DNA from: an uncultured Alphaproteobacteria bacterium
GTDB lineage: Bacteria; Pseudomonadota; Alphaproteobacteria; SP197
Length of the DNA stretch: 64,000 bases
Direction of reading: 5' to 3'
Assembly (NCBI GenBank): GCA_958295695.1
Contig: OY282363.1
Span: 1,177,156-1,241,155 of the forward strand
Shown one piece after another: positions 1-8,529 of this stretch. The position numbers and the translations under genes were made by a program. The notes below the pieces were generated by a model. It saw only the letters and a program-made list of their open reading frames with translations. It was not told the DNA's origin and ran no database searches. The first letter of the stretch is position 1. Each line of letters begins with the position of its first letter.

Positions 1-587
1 TCATGGATTTCGTCGCCAGGAATCTCGCGATCAACCTGCCCGAGGGCGACACGGGCCGCCTCTTCACGTCGTTTCCGCCCGAGGAGCGGGCCATGGCCGA
101 CCGCGGCCAGCTCGGCCGCAAGACCGGCGGCGGCTTCTACAAGGTGACGAAAAACGCGGACGGCTCGCGCGCGAGGGAGACCTTCGATCTGGACGCGGGC
201 GGCTGGCGGCCCGCCGGCGCGCCCGAGACGGCCGGGAGTCACGGCTCGCTGGACGGCCTGATGGATTCGGACGACGCGACCGGCGCCTTCGCGCGCGACC
301 TCATGGGCGGCGCGCTGCTCTACGCCGCCGACCTGATCCCCCAGATCTCCGAAGACGTCGTCAACATCGACCGGGCCATGCGCTGGGGGTTCGCCTGGCG
401 GAAAGGTCCGTTCGAGATGCTCGACGCGCTGGGCCTCGACAAGGCTGTCGCCCGCCTCGTGGAGGCCGGCGCGCCGCTTCCGGCGATGATCCGGGTCGCG
501 CGGGACGCGGGCGCCCGGGGCTTCTACCGCAACGGCGGGTCCGAGTTCCTCGGCCGCGACGGAACCTGGCGCGCGACGCCGGAGTGA
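1..587 (+). CDS. 3-hydroxyacyl-CoA dehydrogenase, C-terminal part (5' end outside window)
   Basis: Only the last 195 residues are present; the reading frame is open to the window edge. The segment contains a linker with GGGFYKV, followed by a second helical domain with the series LLYAADLIPQISEDVVNID and RKGPFEMLDALG. This is the C-terminal dimerisation region of 3-hydroxyacyl-CoA dehydrogenases of the FadB/FadJ type, which oxidise 3-hydroxyacyl-CoA with NAD in beta-oxidation. In related alphaproteobacteria the full protein also carries an enoyl-CoA hydratase domain, but that part is not visible here. The gene ends 6 bp before a convergent small gene. The family call is fairly safe; the substrate range cannot be judged. 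Confidence 0.82.
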   Translation, partial: MDFVARNLAINLPEGDTGRLFTSFPPEERAMADRGQLGRKTGGGFYKVTKNADGSRARETFDLDAGGWRPAGAPETAGSHGSLDGLMDSDDATGAFARDLMGGALLYAADLIPQISEDVVNIDRAMRWGFAWRKGPFEMLDALGLDKAVARLVEAGAPLPAMIRVARDAGARGFYRNGGSEFLGRDGTWRATPE

Positions 588-593
588 CGCCGT

Positions 594-1052
594 CTACGGT
601 TCGACCAACGCGAGCGTCGGGACGATGGCGCCGCCGCGGCGTTCCAGTGTGACCTCCGCTTCCTCCAGAACGCACACGCCGGAGGCAGGCAGGCAGGCGC
701 CGAAGACGATGGCGAGCCTCGAGGCCTCCTCCAGACGGTCGGGATCGAAGGCGAGGGCATGGAGAACGGGCCGCTCGAAGTAGTCGCCCTCGATCGTCAC
801 GACGCTCGGCAGCTCCCCGATCCAGATCGCCGGGCCGTCCCGGAGCGCGAAACCGACGCCGAGCCGGCCGTTGAGCCTGACGCCGCTTGCCGGGACCACC
901 GAGACGACCAGCCGGCTTCCGGCCTCGATGTGGGTCCGCACGCTCACCCCCGTCGGCGTGACGATCGCGCCGCCGTCGTCGCCCGTCGCCGTCGACAGCG
1001 CGGCGGCGACACAGAGCGCCGCGACAGACATGGAAGCGGACAGGCGTGACAT
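594..1052 (-). CDS. Small secreted protein, possible DsbD alpha-domain-like fold
   Basis: 152 residues. The start was placed at the ATG at 1052 because it begins a signal peptide (MSRLSASMSVAALCVAAALS, cleavage after about residue 24); longer versions add only arginine-rich, noncoding-looking sequence. The mature part is a beta-rich domain ending in C-L-P-A-S-G-V-C and then a hydrophobic strand. Two cysteines six residues apart, before a final strand, recall the periplasmic alpha domain of DsbD, where C-x5-C passes electrons. This is a weak structural analogy and no transmembrane DsbD part is present nearby. The gene stands alone, convergent with the dehydrogenase. Function unknown. Confidence 0.55.
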   Translation of the reverse strand: MSRLSASMSVAALCVAAALSTATGDDGGAIVTPTGVSVRTHIEAGSRLVVSVVPASGVRLNGRLGVGFALRDGPAIWIGELPSVVTIEGDYFERPVLHALAFDPDRLEEASRLAIVFGACLPASGVCVLEEAEVTLERRGGAIVPTLALVEP

Positions 1053-1345
1053 CGGAATCGCCGTCGTTCGTGCGTGCCTCGGGGGCGGATATAGCGCGGC
1101 CTCCGGGGGCGGCCAAGTCACGTTCCATTGAGAACCGGCCCGCGCGCCCATGCGAGGCGGGCCGGAACGCCTCCCGCGCTGGACAAAACCGGGCGCATCG
1201 ACGATGTAACCGCGCGGCGTCTTCCTGTCCGGCGTCGCTCCATGACGACCCTGAAGGAGGAGGCGCGCGGGCGCGTCTCCGCCATAGCTTCCCACCCGGG
1301 CGCGGTCCCGCCCTTCCCGGTTCGGCCACGACGGGAGACGTTCCC

Positions 1346-1615
1346 GTGATTCTCTACGGTCTCCACGGCTTCAGTCACGGAGCGACGTTCCTGATGACCG
1401 TCATGAGTCCCGACGGCGTCCGGGCCGCGATCGACGCCCTCGACTACGACCCCGAGGAGATACGGACGGAGTTCTATCCCGGTATCCTGCCCCGGTATCA
1501 CGAGAAGGTCGCGGGCGGCCTCGGGCGTTTCGTCGCCCATCACGGCATCGAGGTGCTCGACTTCGAGACCTGGACCGCGAAGAAGGCGGAGCTGGGCGAT
1601 GCGATCTACCGCTGA
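1346..1615 (+). CDS. Hypothetical protein, 89 aa
   Basis: The reading frame is open from 1046, but coding character begins only at the GTG at 1346, which is preceded by GGGAG eight bases upstream. The product begins MILYGLHGFSHGATFLMTVM and is followed by an acidic, helix-rich stretch with tyrosines. It has no clear signal peptide, membrane segment or known motif. It lies 42 bp before the serine hydrolase gene in the same direction, so the two may be cotranscribed. I do not recognise the family. Confidence 0.5.
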   Translation: MILYGLHGFSHGATFLMTVMSPDGVRAAIDALDYDPEEIRTEFYPGILPRYHEKVAGGLGRFVAHHGIEVLDFETWTAKKAELGDAIYR

Positions 1616-1657
1616 GGGGCCCTTTGCCCGGCCCGTGGCCCGGACCGGGGGAACGCC

Positions 1658-2887
1658 GTGACCGGACTCGCCAGCGCGACGCCCGAAGCCGTCGGCATGT
1701 CGTCCGCGCGCCTCGACCGCATCCGGTCCTGGATGGAGCGCTATGTCGACCGGGGCAGGCTTCCCTGGGCGATGACGGCGGTGCTGCGCCGCGGCGAGAC
1801 CGTCTGGTGGGAGCAGACCGGCATGGCCGACGTGGACGCGGGACGCCCGATCGCGCCCGATGCGATCTGCCGCATCTATTCCATGTCGAAGCCGATCACG
1901 GCCGTCGCGGCGCTCCAGCTCTACGAGCAGGGGCTCTACCAGCTCGACGATCCGGTCGGGGCCTACATCCCGGCTCTCGCGCGGATGGACGTGCGGATCG
2001 CCGAGGACGGCGACGAGCTCGTCACGGAGCCGGCGGCGCGGCCGATCGCCATCCGCGACCTGTTCCGCCATACGTCCGGCTTCACCTACGGCTTCGCGGG
2101 CGGCGGACGGCTCGAACGGCTCTACGGCGAACGGCGCGTGGACTTCAACTGCGGCGACGGGCCGCTCGCGGACGCGGTCGCCCGCCTCGCCGGGCTCCCG
2201 CTCGACCACCATCCGGGCGCCCGCTGGACCTATGGCGTCTCGACCGACGTTCTGGGCCATCTCGTCGAGGTCCTGTCGGGCCGGAGCCTCGACCGGTATC
2301 TGGCCGAGCATGTCTTCGCGCCGCTCGGCATGACCGACACCTTCTTCCAGCTTCCTCCCGACAGGCTCGACCGCTTCGCGCCCTGCTACGAGCGCACCGA
2401 AGACGACCGCTTCGCGCTCTACGACGGCGTCGCCGACAGCGACCACGCCGGGGAAGTGACCTGCTTCTCCGGCGGCGGCGGGCTGCTGTCCACCATGCGC
2501 GACTATCTGCGCTTCTGCGACATGCTGCGCGGGAAAGGCGCGCGGGGCGGCGAACGCATCCTGGGACGCCGCACGGTCGAATACATGGCGACCAACCACA
2601 TGCCCGGCGGCGGAGACCTCGCGTCGATGGGCCAGGAGACGTTCTCCGAGACGAGCTATGCCGGGATCGGCTTCGGCCTCGGCGTTTCGGTGGCGCTCGA
2701 CCCCGCGGCGTCCGGGACCATGCAGTCGCCCGGCGAGTTCGCCTGGGGCGGCATGGCGTCGACCGCCTTCTGGGTCGATCCGCTCGAGGACATGGCGGTC
2801 GTCTTCCTGACCCAGCTCATCCCCTCGGGCTGCTACCCGATCCGCCGCGAGCTGCGGGTCCTGGTCAACCAGGCGCTGGTCGATTGA
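1658..2887 (+). CDS. Serine hydrolase of the beta-lactamase (class C/EstB) family
   Basis: 409 residues, the usual length for this family. The nucleophile motif S-x-x-K is S75-M-S-K78, and the second motif tyrosine is Y192 in TYGVS, followed by LGHLVEVLSGRSL. The third motif lies near the C-terminus in a WGG context. These residues define penicillin-recognising enzymes; members without a clear signal peptide, like this one, are mostly cytoplasmic esterases of the EstB type. The GTG start at 1658 has GGGGGA just upstream. It may share a transcript with the small gene before it. Substrate unknown: esterase is more likely than antibiotic lactamase. Confidence 0.85.
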   Translation: MTGLASATPEAVGMSSARLDRIRSWMERYVDRGRLPWAMTAVLRRGETVWWEQTGMADVDAGRPIAPDAICRIYSMSKPITAVAALQLYEQGLYQLDDPVGAYIPALARMDVRIAEDGDELVTEPAARPIAIRDLFRHTSGFTYGFAGGGRLERLYGERRVDFNCGDGPLADAVARLAGLPLDHHPGARWTYGVSTDVLGHLVEVLSGRSLDRYLAEHVFAPLGMTDTFFQLPPDRLDRFAPCYERTEDDRFALYDGVADSDHAGEVTCFSGGGGLLSTMRDYLRFCDMLRGKGARGGERILGRRTVEYMATNHMPGGGDLASMGQETFSETSYAGIGFGLGVSVALDPAASGTMQSPGEFAWGGMASTAFWVDPLEDMAVVFLTQLIPSGCYPIRRELRVLVNQALVD

Positions 2888-2991
2888 CGCGGCGACGCCG
2901 GATTCCGGGCTTCACCCGGGACCGGTTCCGCTGTTATGTGGCGGGGCCGGCCGCCGGCCGGCCGAGTCCCCTCCCGCTTGGAACCTCCGCG

Positions 2992-4158
2992 ATGACCGAC
3001 GCCGCCGTCTTCCCCGCCGCCCGCGCGTTCGACCCCGCCGTCCTGGCCCGCGTCGACGCCGACTACGGCGCGGCCAAGCCGCTGCCGGCCGAGGCCTACG
3101 TCTCGCCGGCGTGGTACGACGCGGAACGGGCCAGACTGTGGACGCGCCGCTGGGTCTGCCTCGCGGCGGCGTCCTACATCCCGAACCCCGGCGACGCGAT
3201 CCCGCTCGATCTGGTCGGCGTGCCGCTCTTCGCCGTCCGCGGACGGGACGGCGAGGTCCGCGTCTTCCACAACGCCTGCCCCCACCGCGGCATGAAGCTC
3301 GTCGGCGAGCGGGGCGCCGCCGGCGCGCTCATCACCTGCCCCTACCACAACTGGGCCTTCGGCCTCGGCGGCGAACTGCGCCAGACGCCGCACATCGCGG
3401 GCACGGGCAGGCACGCCTGCGAGGGCTTCTCGAAACGGGACTTCCGGCTCAAGCAGGTCCGCAGCGGCGTATGGTTCGACCAGGTCTTCGTCAACCTCTC
3501 GGGCGACGCCGAGCCCTTCGAGGCGTTCATCGCGCCGCTCGCCGAACGCTGGGCGCCCTTCGACGGCGGCCTGCTCCGCCACGGCGGCGAGGACTCGGTC
3601 ATGGTGTTCGATCTGGAGGCCAACTGGAAGCTCGCGGTCGAGAACTTCTGCGAGGCCTACCACCTGCCCATGGTGCATCCGGGCCTCAACGGCTACTCGA
3701 GGCTGGAGGACCACCTCAACATCGAGGAGGAGACCTTCTCGGGCCAGGTCAGCCTGGTCTACCGGCCCGACCGGAGCGGCCACGTCCTTCCGCGCTTCCC
3801 CGGCCTGCCGGCCGCGTGGGAGACCCGCGCCGAATACGTGGCGCTCTATCCCAACGTGCTGCTCGGCGTCCACTACGACCATTTCAAGGCGATCCGCATC
3901 CTGCCCGACGGCCCGGACCGCTGCCGCGAGACCTTCGACATCTACTATGTCGGCGACGGACCGACCGGACCCGGCGCGGCCAACCTGCGCGCCACCGTGC
4001 GCGAGACGTGGCGCGAGGTCTTCCAGGAGGACGTCGACGTCGTCCAGGGCATGCAGAAGGGCCGGGCTTCTCCCGGCTTCGACGGCGGCGTCTTCACCCC
4101 GGTCCTGGAAGGTCCCTCCTGGCGCTTCCACCGCTGGACGGCCCGCGCGATGATGTGA
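2992..4158 (+). CDS. Rieske non-heme iron oxygenase, alpha subunit
   Basis: 388 residues. The Rieske [2Fe-2S] ligands are C96-x-H98 and C116-x2-H119. The catalytic mononuclear iron site is E221-x2-H224-x4-H229, with a candidate third ligand Asp in the late EDVDVVQGM segment. This is the layout of aromatic-ring hydroxylases and of N-demethylases acting on betaines and carnitine. No reductase or ferredoxin gene is adjacent, so electron partners must be encoded elsewhere. The ATG at 2992 was chosen because the frame upstream is arginine-rich noncoding sequence. A second Rieske gene lies 1.6 kb downstream, separated by the tandem coiled-coil genes. Substrate cannot be read from sequence. Confidence 0.88.
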   Translation: MTDAAVFPAARAFDPAVLARVDADYGAAKPLPAEAYVSPAWYDAERARLWTRRWVCLAAASYIPNPGDAIPLDLVGVPLFAVRGRDGEVRVFHNACPHRGMKLVGERGAAGALITCPYHNWAFGLGGELRQTPHIAGTGRHACEGFSKRDFRLKQVRSGVWFDQVFVNLSGDAEPFEAFIAPLAERWAPFDGGLLRHGGEDSVMVFDLEANWKLAVENFCEAYHLPMVHPGLNGYSRLEDHLNIEEETFSGQVSLVYRPDRSGHVLPRFPGLPAAWETRAEYVALYPNVLLGVHYDHFKAIRILPDGPDRCRETFDIYYVGDGPTGPGAANLRATVRETWREVFQEDVDVVQGMQKGRASPGFDGGVFTPVLEGPSWRFHRWTARAMM

Positions 4159-4324
4159 GGGTCGCGCCGAACGCCGGATGGGGCGCGGCCGGACCGGTGA
4201 GCGCGCGCGTCGGCATGGCCGACCGCCGAGACCGGCGAGAGCGGTCCGCGGGCCCGGCCGTCGCACGGGTTCCGAACCGAGACGGGCGGTGGACGGCCCG
4301 GCGCGTCGGCGCTAGTCTGACCCC

Positions 4325-4660
4325 ATGGATCCCGCCATCACCGGCTTCGCCGCCCTCGCCGCGCTCATCCTCGGCCTGTTCGCTTGGTTGCGCGCCGACA
4401 TGCGCCGCGTGGAGGAAAGGTTGCGCGCCGACATGCGCCGCATGGAGGAAGGGCTGCGCGCCGACATGGCGGGCGTCGAAGGCCGGTTGAACGGGCGGCT
4501 CGACCGTGTGGACGAGCGGCTCGACCGGATGGACGAGCGGTTCGACCGGATGGAGGCGCGTCTGGCCGCGGTGGAACACGGGCAGGCGAAGCTCGAGGGG
4601 CTGCTCGAGGGGCTGCGCGAGGCGATCGCCGGCCGGGTCCCCCGGACCGCCGCGGAATAG
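4325..4660 (+). CDS. Membrane-anchored coiled-coil protein, tandem copy 1
   Basis: 111 residues, the longest of four neighbouring paralogs. Residues 4-22 form one hydrophobic helix (ITGFAALAALILGLFAWL), and the rest is a continuous charged coiled coil rich in Arg, Glu, Asp, Met and Leu. Two 11-residue units beginning RADMRR sit directly after the membrane helix, followed by heptads such as LDRMDER. The predicted product is a single-pass membrane protein with a cytoplasmic or periplasmic rod; orientation is not certain. No catalytic motif exists. Similar short coiled coils occur widely and their roles are mostly unknown. Confidence 0.75.
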   Translation: MDPAITGFAALAALILGLFAWLRADMRRVEERLRADMRRMEEGLRADMAGVEGRLNGRLDRVDERLDRMDERFDRMEARLAAVEHGQAKLEGLLEGLREAIAGRVPRTAAE

Positions 4661-4706
4661 TCCCGACACGGTGGACGGTCCGGCGCGTCGGCGCTAGTCT
4701 GACCCC

Positions 4707-4955
4707 ATGGACCCCGCCCTCGCCGGCTTCGTCGCCCTCGCCGCGCTCATCCTCGGCCTGTTCGCCTGGCTGCGCGCCGACATGGCGCGAGCCGAAGGCC
4801 GGATGAACGAACGGCTCGACCGTGTGGACGCGCGGCTCGACCGGATGGAGGCGCGTCTGGCCGCGGTGGAGCACGGGCAGGCGAAGCTCGAGGGGCTGCT
4901 CGAGGGGCTGCGCGAGGCGATCGCCGGCCGGGTCCCCCGGACCGCCGCGGAATAG
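4707..4955 (+). CDS. Membrane-anchored coiled-coil protein, tandem copy 2
   Basis: 82 residues, the shortest paralog. It has the same N-terminal membrane helix (residues 4-22) and the same C-terminal 35 residues as its neighbours, but lacks both RADMRR-type 11-residue units; the helix runs straight into RADMARAEGRM. The rod is therefore reduced to about four heptads. Its upstream 36 bp are nearly identical to those of the other copies, so it is probably still expressed. Whether the short rod is functional or a deletion product cannot be told. Confidence 0.7.
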   Translation: MDPALAGFVALAALILGLFAWLRADMARAEGRMNERLDRVDARLDRMEARLAAVEHGQAKLEGLLEGLREAIAGRVPRTAAE

Positions 4956-5001
4956 TCCCGACACGGCGGACGGTCCGGCGCGTCGGCGCTAGTCTGACCC
5001 C

Positions 5002-5283
5002 ATGGACCCCGCCCTCGCCGGCTTCGTCGCCCTCGCCGCGCTCATCCTCGGCCTGTTCGCCTGGCTGCGCGCCGACATGCGCCGCATGGAGGAAGGGCTG
5101 CGCGCCGACATGGCGGGCGTCGAAGGCCGGTTGAACGAGCGGCTCGACCGGATGGACGAGCGGTTCGACCGGATGGAGGCGCGTCTGGCCGCGGTGGAAC
5201 ACGGGCAGGCGAAGCTCGAGGGGCTGCTCGAGGGGCTGCGCGAGGCGATCGCCGGCCGGGTCCCCCGGACCGCCGCCGAATAG
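5002..5283 (+). CDS. Membrane-anchored coiled-coil protein, tandem copy 3
   Basis: 93 residues. It carries one RADMRR 11-residue unit after the membrane helix and one heptad fewer than copy 4. The membrane segment and the C-terminal block (LAAVEHGQAKLEGLLEGL and onward) are the same as in the other copies. Because the copies are so similar, mixed oligomers between paralogs are plausible, but this is inference. Confidence 0.7.
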   Translation: MDPALAGFVALAALILGLFAWLRADMRRMEEGLRADMAGVEGRLNERLDRMDERFDRMEARLAAVEHGQAKLEGLLEGLREAIAGRVPRTAAE

Positions 5284-5329
5284 CCCCGACACGGTGGACG
5301 GTCCGGCGCGGCGGCGCTAGTCTGGCCCC

Positions 5330-5632
5330 ATGGACCCCGCCCTCACCGGCTTCGTCGCCCTCGCCGCGCTCATCCTCGGCCTGTTCGCTTGGTTGCGCGC
5401 CGACATGCGCCGCATGGAGGAAGGGCTGCGCGCCGACATGGCGGGCGTCGAAGGCCGGTTGAACGGGCGGCTCGACCGTGTGGACGAGCGGTTCGACCGG
5501 ATGGACGCGCGGCTCGACCGGATGGAGGCGCGTCTGGCCGCGGTGGAGCACGGGCAGGCGAAACTCGAGGGGCTGCTCGAGGGGCTGCGCGAGGCGATCG
5601 CCGGCCGGGTCCCCCGGACCGCCGCCGAATAG
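5330..5632 (+). CDS. Membrane-anchored coiled-coil protein, tandem copy 4
   Basis: 100 residues: membrane helix, one RADMRR 11-residue unit, then a rod one heptad longer than copy 3. It is the last of the series and ends 87 bp before the second Rieske gene. Its upstream block differs by single bases from the others (GCGGCGGCGC and CTGGCCCC). No sign of decay is seen. Confidence 0.7.
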   Translation: MDPALTGFVALAALILGLFAWLRADMRRMEEGLRADMAGVEGRLNGRLDRVDERFDRMDARLDRMEARLAAVEHGQAKLEGLLEGLREAIAGRVPRTAAE

Positions 5633-5719
5633 CCCCGGGCGGCCCGTCGCCCCTTCACGGCCGCCGCCCGTTTCTTGTATGGTCGTTCAAGAAACGCCCG
5701 CGACACCCGGGAGCCGACC

Positions 5720-6865
5720 ATGGCCGCGCTGGACGCCTTTCCGGTCGACAACGTCACCGACGATCCCACGACGACCTTCACCCTGCCGTCGCCTTGGTAC
5801 TTCAGGCCCGAGGTCCACGAGAAGGAGATCGAGAAGATCTTCTTCCGGTCGTGGCGCGCGGTCTGCCACGCGAGCGAACTGGCGGACCCGGGCGATTACG
5901 CCACGGCCGACATCCACGGCCAGGGCGTGTTCGCCATCCGCGGACGGGACGGCGTGCTGCGCGCCTTCTACAACGTCTGCCAGCACCGGGCCCACGAGCT
6001 CCTCCGGGGCAAGGGCAACGTCGGGGCGGTCATCTCCTGTCCCTATCACGCTTGGGCCTACGGTCCCGACGGCGCGCTCAGGACGGCGCGCAACTGCGAG
6101 AACGTCAGGGGCTTCGACAAGGCCGATTTCGGCCTCGCGCCCGTGCGCGTGCGGGAGTTCTGCGGCTTCGTCTTCGTCAATCTCGACGCGGAGGCGCCGC
6201 CGCCGCGCGAGTGGGCGCCCGGCTTCGAGGACGAGGTCATGCGATGGTTCCCCGACGTGCGCGACGTGCGCGCGGCGAGCCGGAAGGACTTCGACATCGC
6301 GGCCAACTGGAAGGTCGTGGTCGAGAACGCCATCGAGGGCTACCACTTCCCGAACTCGGGGCCCCGCCACAAGGAGCTCTGCGACATCATCGACCTCGCC
6401 GGCACGAAGCTGCGGATCGGGAAGAACTGGTTCGCCATCGTCGCGCCGCCCGGCGAGAACAGGACCGGGGTCTATCCCTGGCCCGCCGAGGGCGAGAGCG
6501 ACCGGACCGGCTACTTCATCACGCTCTACCTGTGGCCGGACTGGATCGTCTACTACTGGCCCCACATGCGGACGATCTCGACCTTCCTGATGCGCCCGAC
6601 CGGGCCCGAGACGAGCGTGGTCGAGAACGCCTACTACAACGCGCCGGGCGAAGGCGACGATCCCGTCACGGCGGGCGCCGTCGCGTGGTTCAACGACGGC
6701 TTGGGGCCCGAGGACGCCGCGCTCAACGAGGGCGTCCAGAAGGGCCTCCGGTCGAAGGGCTACTACCAGGGCCGCCTCTTCGCCGAGGACGGCGAGGCGG
6801 GCCACAGCGAGCACTGCGTCCACGCCTTCCAGACCTGGGTGAAGGACGCGCTTCTCCACGCCTGA
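5720..6865 (+). CDS. Rieske non-heme iron oxygenase with unusual iron-ligand spacing
   Basis: 381 residues from the ATG at 5720; the in-frame ATG 45 bp upstream is less likely because it lies in noncoding-looking sequence. Rieske ligands are C87-x-H89 and C107-x2-H110. The catalytic segment is E206-x2-H209-x7-H217 (EGYHFPNSGPRH), whereas the usual spacing between the two histidines is four residues, as in the neighbour at 2992. The later part is rich in Trp and Tyr (WPDWIVYYWPHM). It belongs to the alpha-subunit superfamily that includes ring hydroxylases and quaternary-ammonium demethylases. No reductase gene is adjacent. The lengthened spacing may mark a distinct subfamily. Confidence 0.85.
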   Translation: MAALDAFPVDNVTDDPTTTFTLPSPWYFRPEVHEKEIEKIFFRSWRAVCHASELADPGDYATADIHGQGVFAIRGRDGVLRAFYNVCQHRAHELLRGKGNVGAVISCPYHAWAYGPDGALRTARNCENVRGFDKADFGLAPVRVREFCGFVFVNLDAEAPPPREWAPGFEDEVMRWFPDVRDVRAASRKDFDIAANWKVVVENAIEGYHFPNSGPRHKELCDIIDLAGTKLRIGKNWFAIVAPPGENRTGVYPWPAEGESDRTGYFITLYLWPDWIVYYWPHMRTISTFLMRPTGPETSVVENAYYNAPGEGDDPVTAGAVAWFNDGLGPEDAALNEGVQKGLRSKGYYQGRLFAEDGEAGHSEHCVHAFQTWVKDALLHA

Positions 6866-6962
6866 CCGTTCCGTCCCACGAACGACTGGCGTATCCGCCG
6901 CTCGGGGATGCGGACACGACCCCATGCGAGGGACCGCGCGAGGACGCCGGCATGGAAGGGAA

Positions 6963-7039
6963 TGGCGCACCCCGGAGGATTCGAACCCCCAACCTCCTGA
7001 TCCGTAGTCAGGTGCTCTATCCAGTTGAGCTAGGGGTGC
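6963..7039 (-). tRNA. tRNA-Arg (anticodon ACG)
   Basis: 77 nt including an encoded CCA at 6963-6965. The acceptor stem pairs GCACCCC with GGGGTGC. The D arm begins TAGCTCA, the anticodon stem CCTGA/TCAGG encloses the loop CTACGGA (anticodon ACG, read as ICG after deamination), and the T loop is TTCGAAT. All arms fold normally. Confidence 0.97.
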
Positions 7040-7386
7040 GCACGGGCGCCGGGAAACCCAGGGTCCGGCCCGGCGCGAGGCGCGGACCCTAGTCGAAGCC
7101 GGGACGGTCCGCAAGCCCCGGCAAAACGCGGGGGCCCCTTCGACAAGCCCTCCTTCGGAGGGCGCCTCGGGGCGGGGGGAGTTGCGATTCTCCCCACATC
7201 CCGAGCGGGTCCCGGGGGACCGTATCGAGGGGGCGCCGATGGACAGGATTTCGATCTTGCGGCAGGGTAGGCGAGCGCGTAGCGTGAACGCCGTCCGCGT
7301 CGGGTTCCGGGGCCGCCGATGGGGCGGGGGGAGTGTCTTCCGGGGTGTCCGTCTTCCACGCTCTTTCGAGGCGACAGGTTTTGCTC
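7040..7386. repeat. Intergenic region with dispersed repeat element (copy 1)
   Basis: 347 bp without a convincing gene between the tRNA and the lipoprotein. From about 7125 to 7245 it holds a GC-rich element with the words CCCCTTCGA, TCGGGGCGGGGGG, TTGCGATTCTCCCC, CATCCCGAG and GACCGTATCGAGGG. The same words recur near 8540, 43340, 46980 and 61100. The rest presumably carries the promoter of the lipoprotein gene; no sharp promoter match stands out. Confidence 0.6.
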
Positions 7387-8496
7387 ATGTCCGTTCCTTA
7401 CCGACTGATCGGAACGCTCGCCGGCATGGCGCTTCTCGCGGGTTGCCAGATGGCCGACGACGGGTTCTGGCGGGGCCGTTCCGGCGAGGAGCCGGCCGGC
7501 GCGGCCGAGGTCGAAGAGGCCCACGACGCCGTCGCCCCCCCGGCCGGCTCCGCCCCGGACCTGCCCACGATCGACGCCGCGGCCTATGGCGGCGCGGGCA
7601 GCGTCGTGAGCGGGAAGGTGCGCGACATCGCGGGCGAGATCCAGGCGCTGCAGGCCGCCACGCGGCGGAACGAGGCCGCCTACGCCGACCGGCTTTCGCG
7701 CGCCGAGCGGAACGCCCAGAGCTACCACGCCACGGTCGCCGCCATCGCCTCGCGGCTCCAGATCGGCACCACCCCCGGCAATCCGGTTCTGGTAAGCCAG
7801 TACGGCGTCGCCCAGACCCGGCTCGACCGGCTCGCGGCCGACATCGGCGGCTTCAACACCCTGGGCGCAGCGGTCGCGTCGAACGCCGCGACGGCGGCCT
7901 ACGTTTCCGACGCGATCGACGCCACGCTGCGGCTCTCGGGCGCGGTCGAGGAAGACCATCGCCAGCTCCTCGAGCTGCGGGACGCCAACAACCGGATCCT
8001 GGTCGGCGTCGAGACCGCGATGAGCGCGCTCAACGCCGCGGTCGAGCGCCGGACGGCCCATGCCCACGCGGAACGCACGCGCATGGCGTGGCTCGCCGGC
8101 GCGATCGCCAACGGTCGGCTCCACGGCCCCGCGCTCGTGGAGTTCGGCACCCAGGCGGCGCCGTCGGCCCTGTCCGTCGGCCTCTCCCTCGCCGGCCGCC
8201 AGCCGCTGGCGGTCATCCGGTTCGACCGCGACGACGTGGAGTACCGGGACGCGCTCTACCGGGCGGTGGGCGCCGCGCTGGAGCGCAAACCCGACGCGGT
8301 CTTCGATCTGGTCGCGGTGGCGCCCGCCGGCGGGACGTCCGGCGAGGTGGCGCTCGACAGCGCGGCCGTGAAGCGCAACGCGGAGGAGGTGCTGCGCGCG
8401 CTGAACCGGATGGGCCTCCCCGCCGACCGCGTGAGCCTGTCGGCGACGACGAGCCACGACACGGCGGTCAACGAAGTGCGCGTCTTCGTCCGCTGA
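7387..8496 (+). CDS. Outer-membrane lipoprotein with OmpA-like C-terminal region
   Basis: 369 residues from the ATG at 7387, selected because it begins a lipoprotein signal (MALLAGC, lipidated Cys20). A longer frame from 7333 would push the signal inward. After a Pro/Ala-rich linker comes a helical region of about 190 residues, probably coiled coil (IQALQAATRRNEAAYADRL). The C-terminal 90 residues alternate strands and helices, with PLAVIRFDRDDVEYRDALYR and a final VRVFVR, resembling the peptidoglycan-associating OmpA fold. A role in anchoring the outer membrane to peptidoglycan is likely, but the OmpA match is by pattern only. Confidence 0.7.
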   Translation: MSVPYRLIGTLAGMALLAGCQMADDGFWRGRSGEEPAGAAEVEEAHDAVAPPAGSAPDLPTIDAAAYGGAGSVVSGKVRDIAGEIQALQAATRRNEAAYADRLSRAERNAQSYHATVAAIASRLQIGTTPGNPVLVSQYGVAQTRLDRLAADIGGFNTLGAAVASNAATAAYVSDAIDATLRLSGAVEEDHRQLLELRDANNRILVGVETAMSALNAAVERRTAHAHAERTRMAWLAGAIANGRLHGPALVEFGTQAAPSALSVGLSLAGRQPLAVIRFDRDDVEYRDALYRAVGAALERKPDAVFDLVAVAPAGGTSGEVALDSAAVKRNAEEVLRALNRMGLPADRVSLSATTSHDTAVNEVRVFVR

Positions 8497-8529
8497 CCGC
8501 CGGGACCGGCGCATCCGGGATTCGGCGCG

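Larger units (their letters stand above)
4284..5636 (+). repeat. Four tandem gene-plus-promoter duplications
   Basis: Four units repeat head to tail, each made of a 36-37 bp upstream block (starting near 4288, 4670, 4966 and 5293), an ATG-initiated coiled-coil gene and a nearly identical 3' end. The upstream block ends GGCGCTAGTCTGACCCC before each ATG, with one base changed in the last copy, so each gene probably keeps its own promoter and leader. Start-to-start distances are 382, 295 and 328 bp. Copies differ mainly by the number of coiled-coil segments, not by scattered substitutions, which points to recent duplication with slippage or unequal crossover. Confidence 0.9.

Noticed and set aside
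1658-2887. Class C beta-lactamase resistance gene
   Set aside because: No signal peptide and an EstB-like sequence; the S-x-x-K and Tyr motifs alone do not indicate antibiotic hydrolysis.
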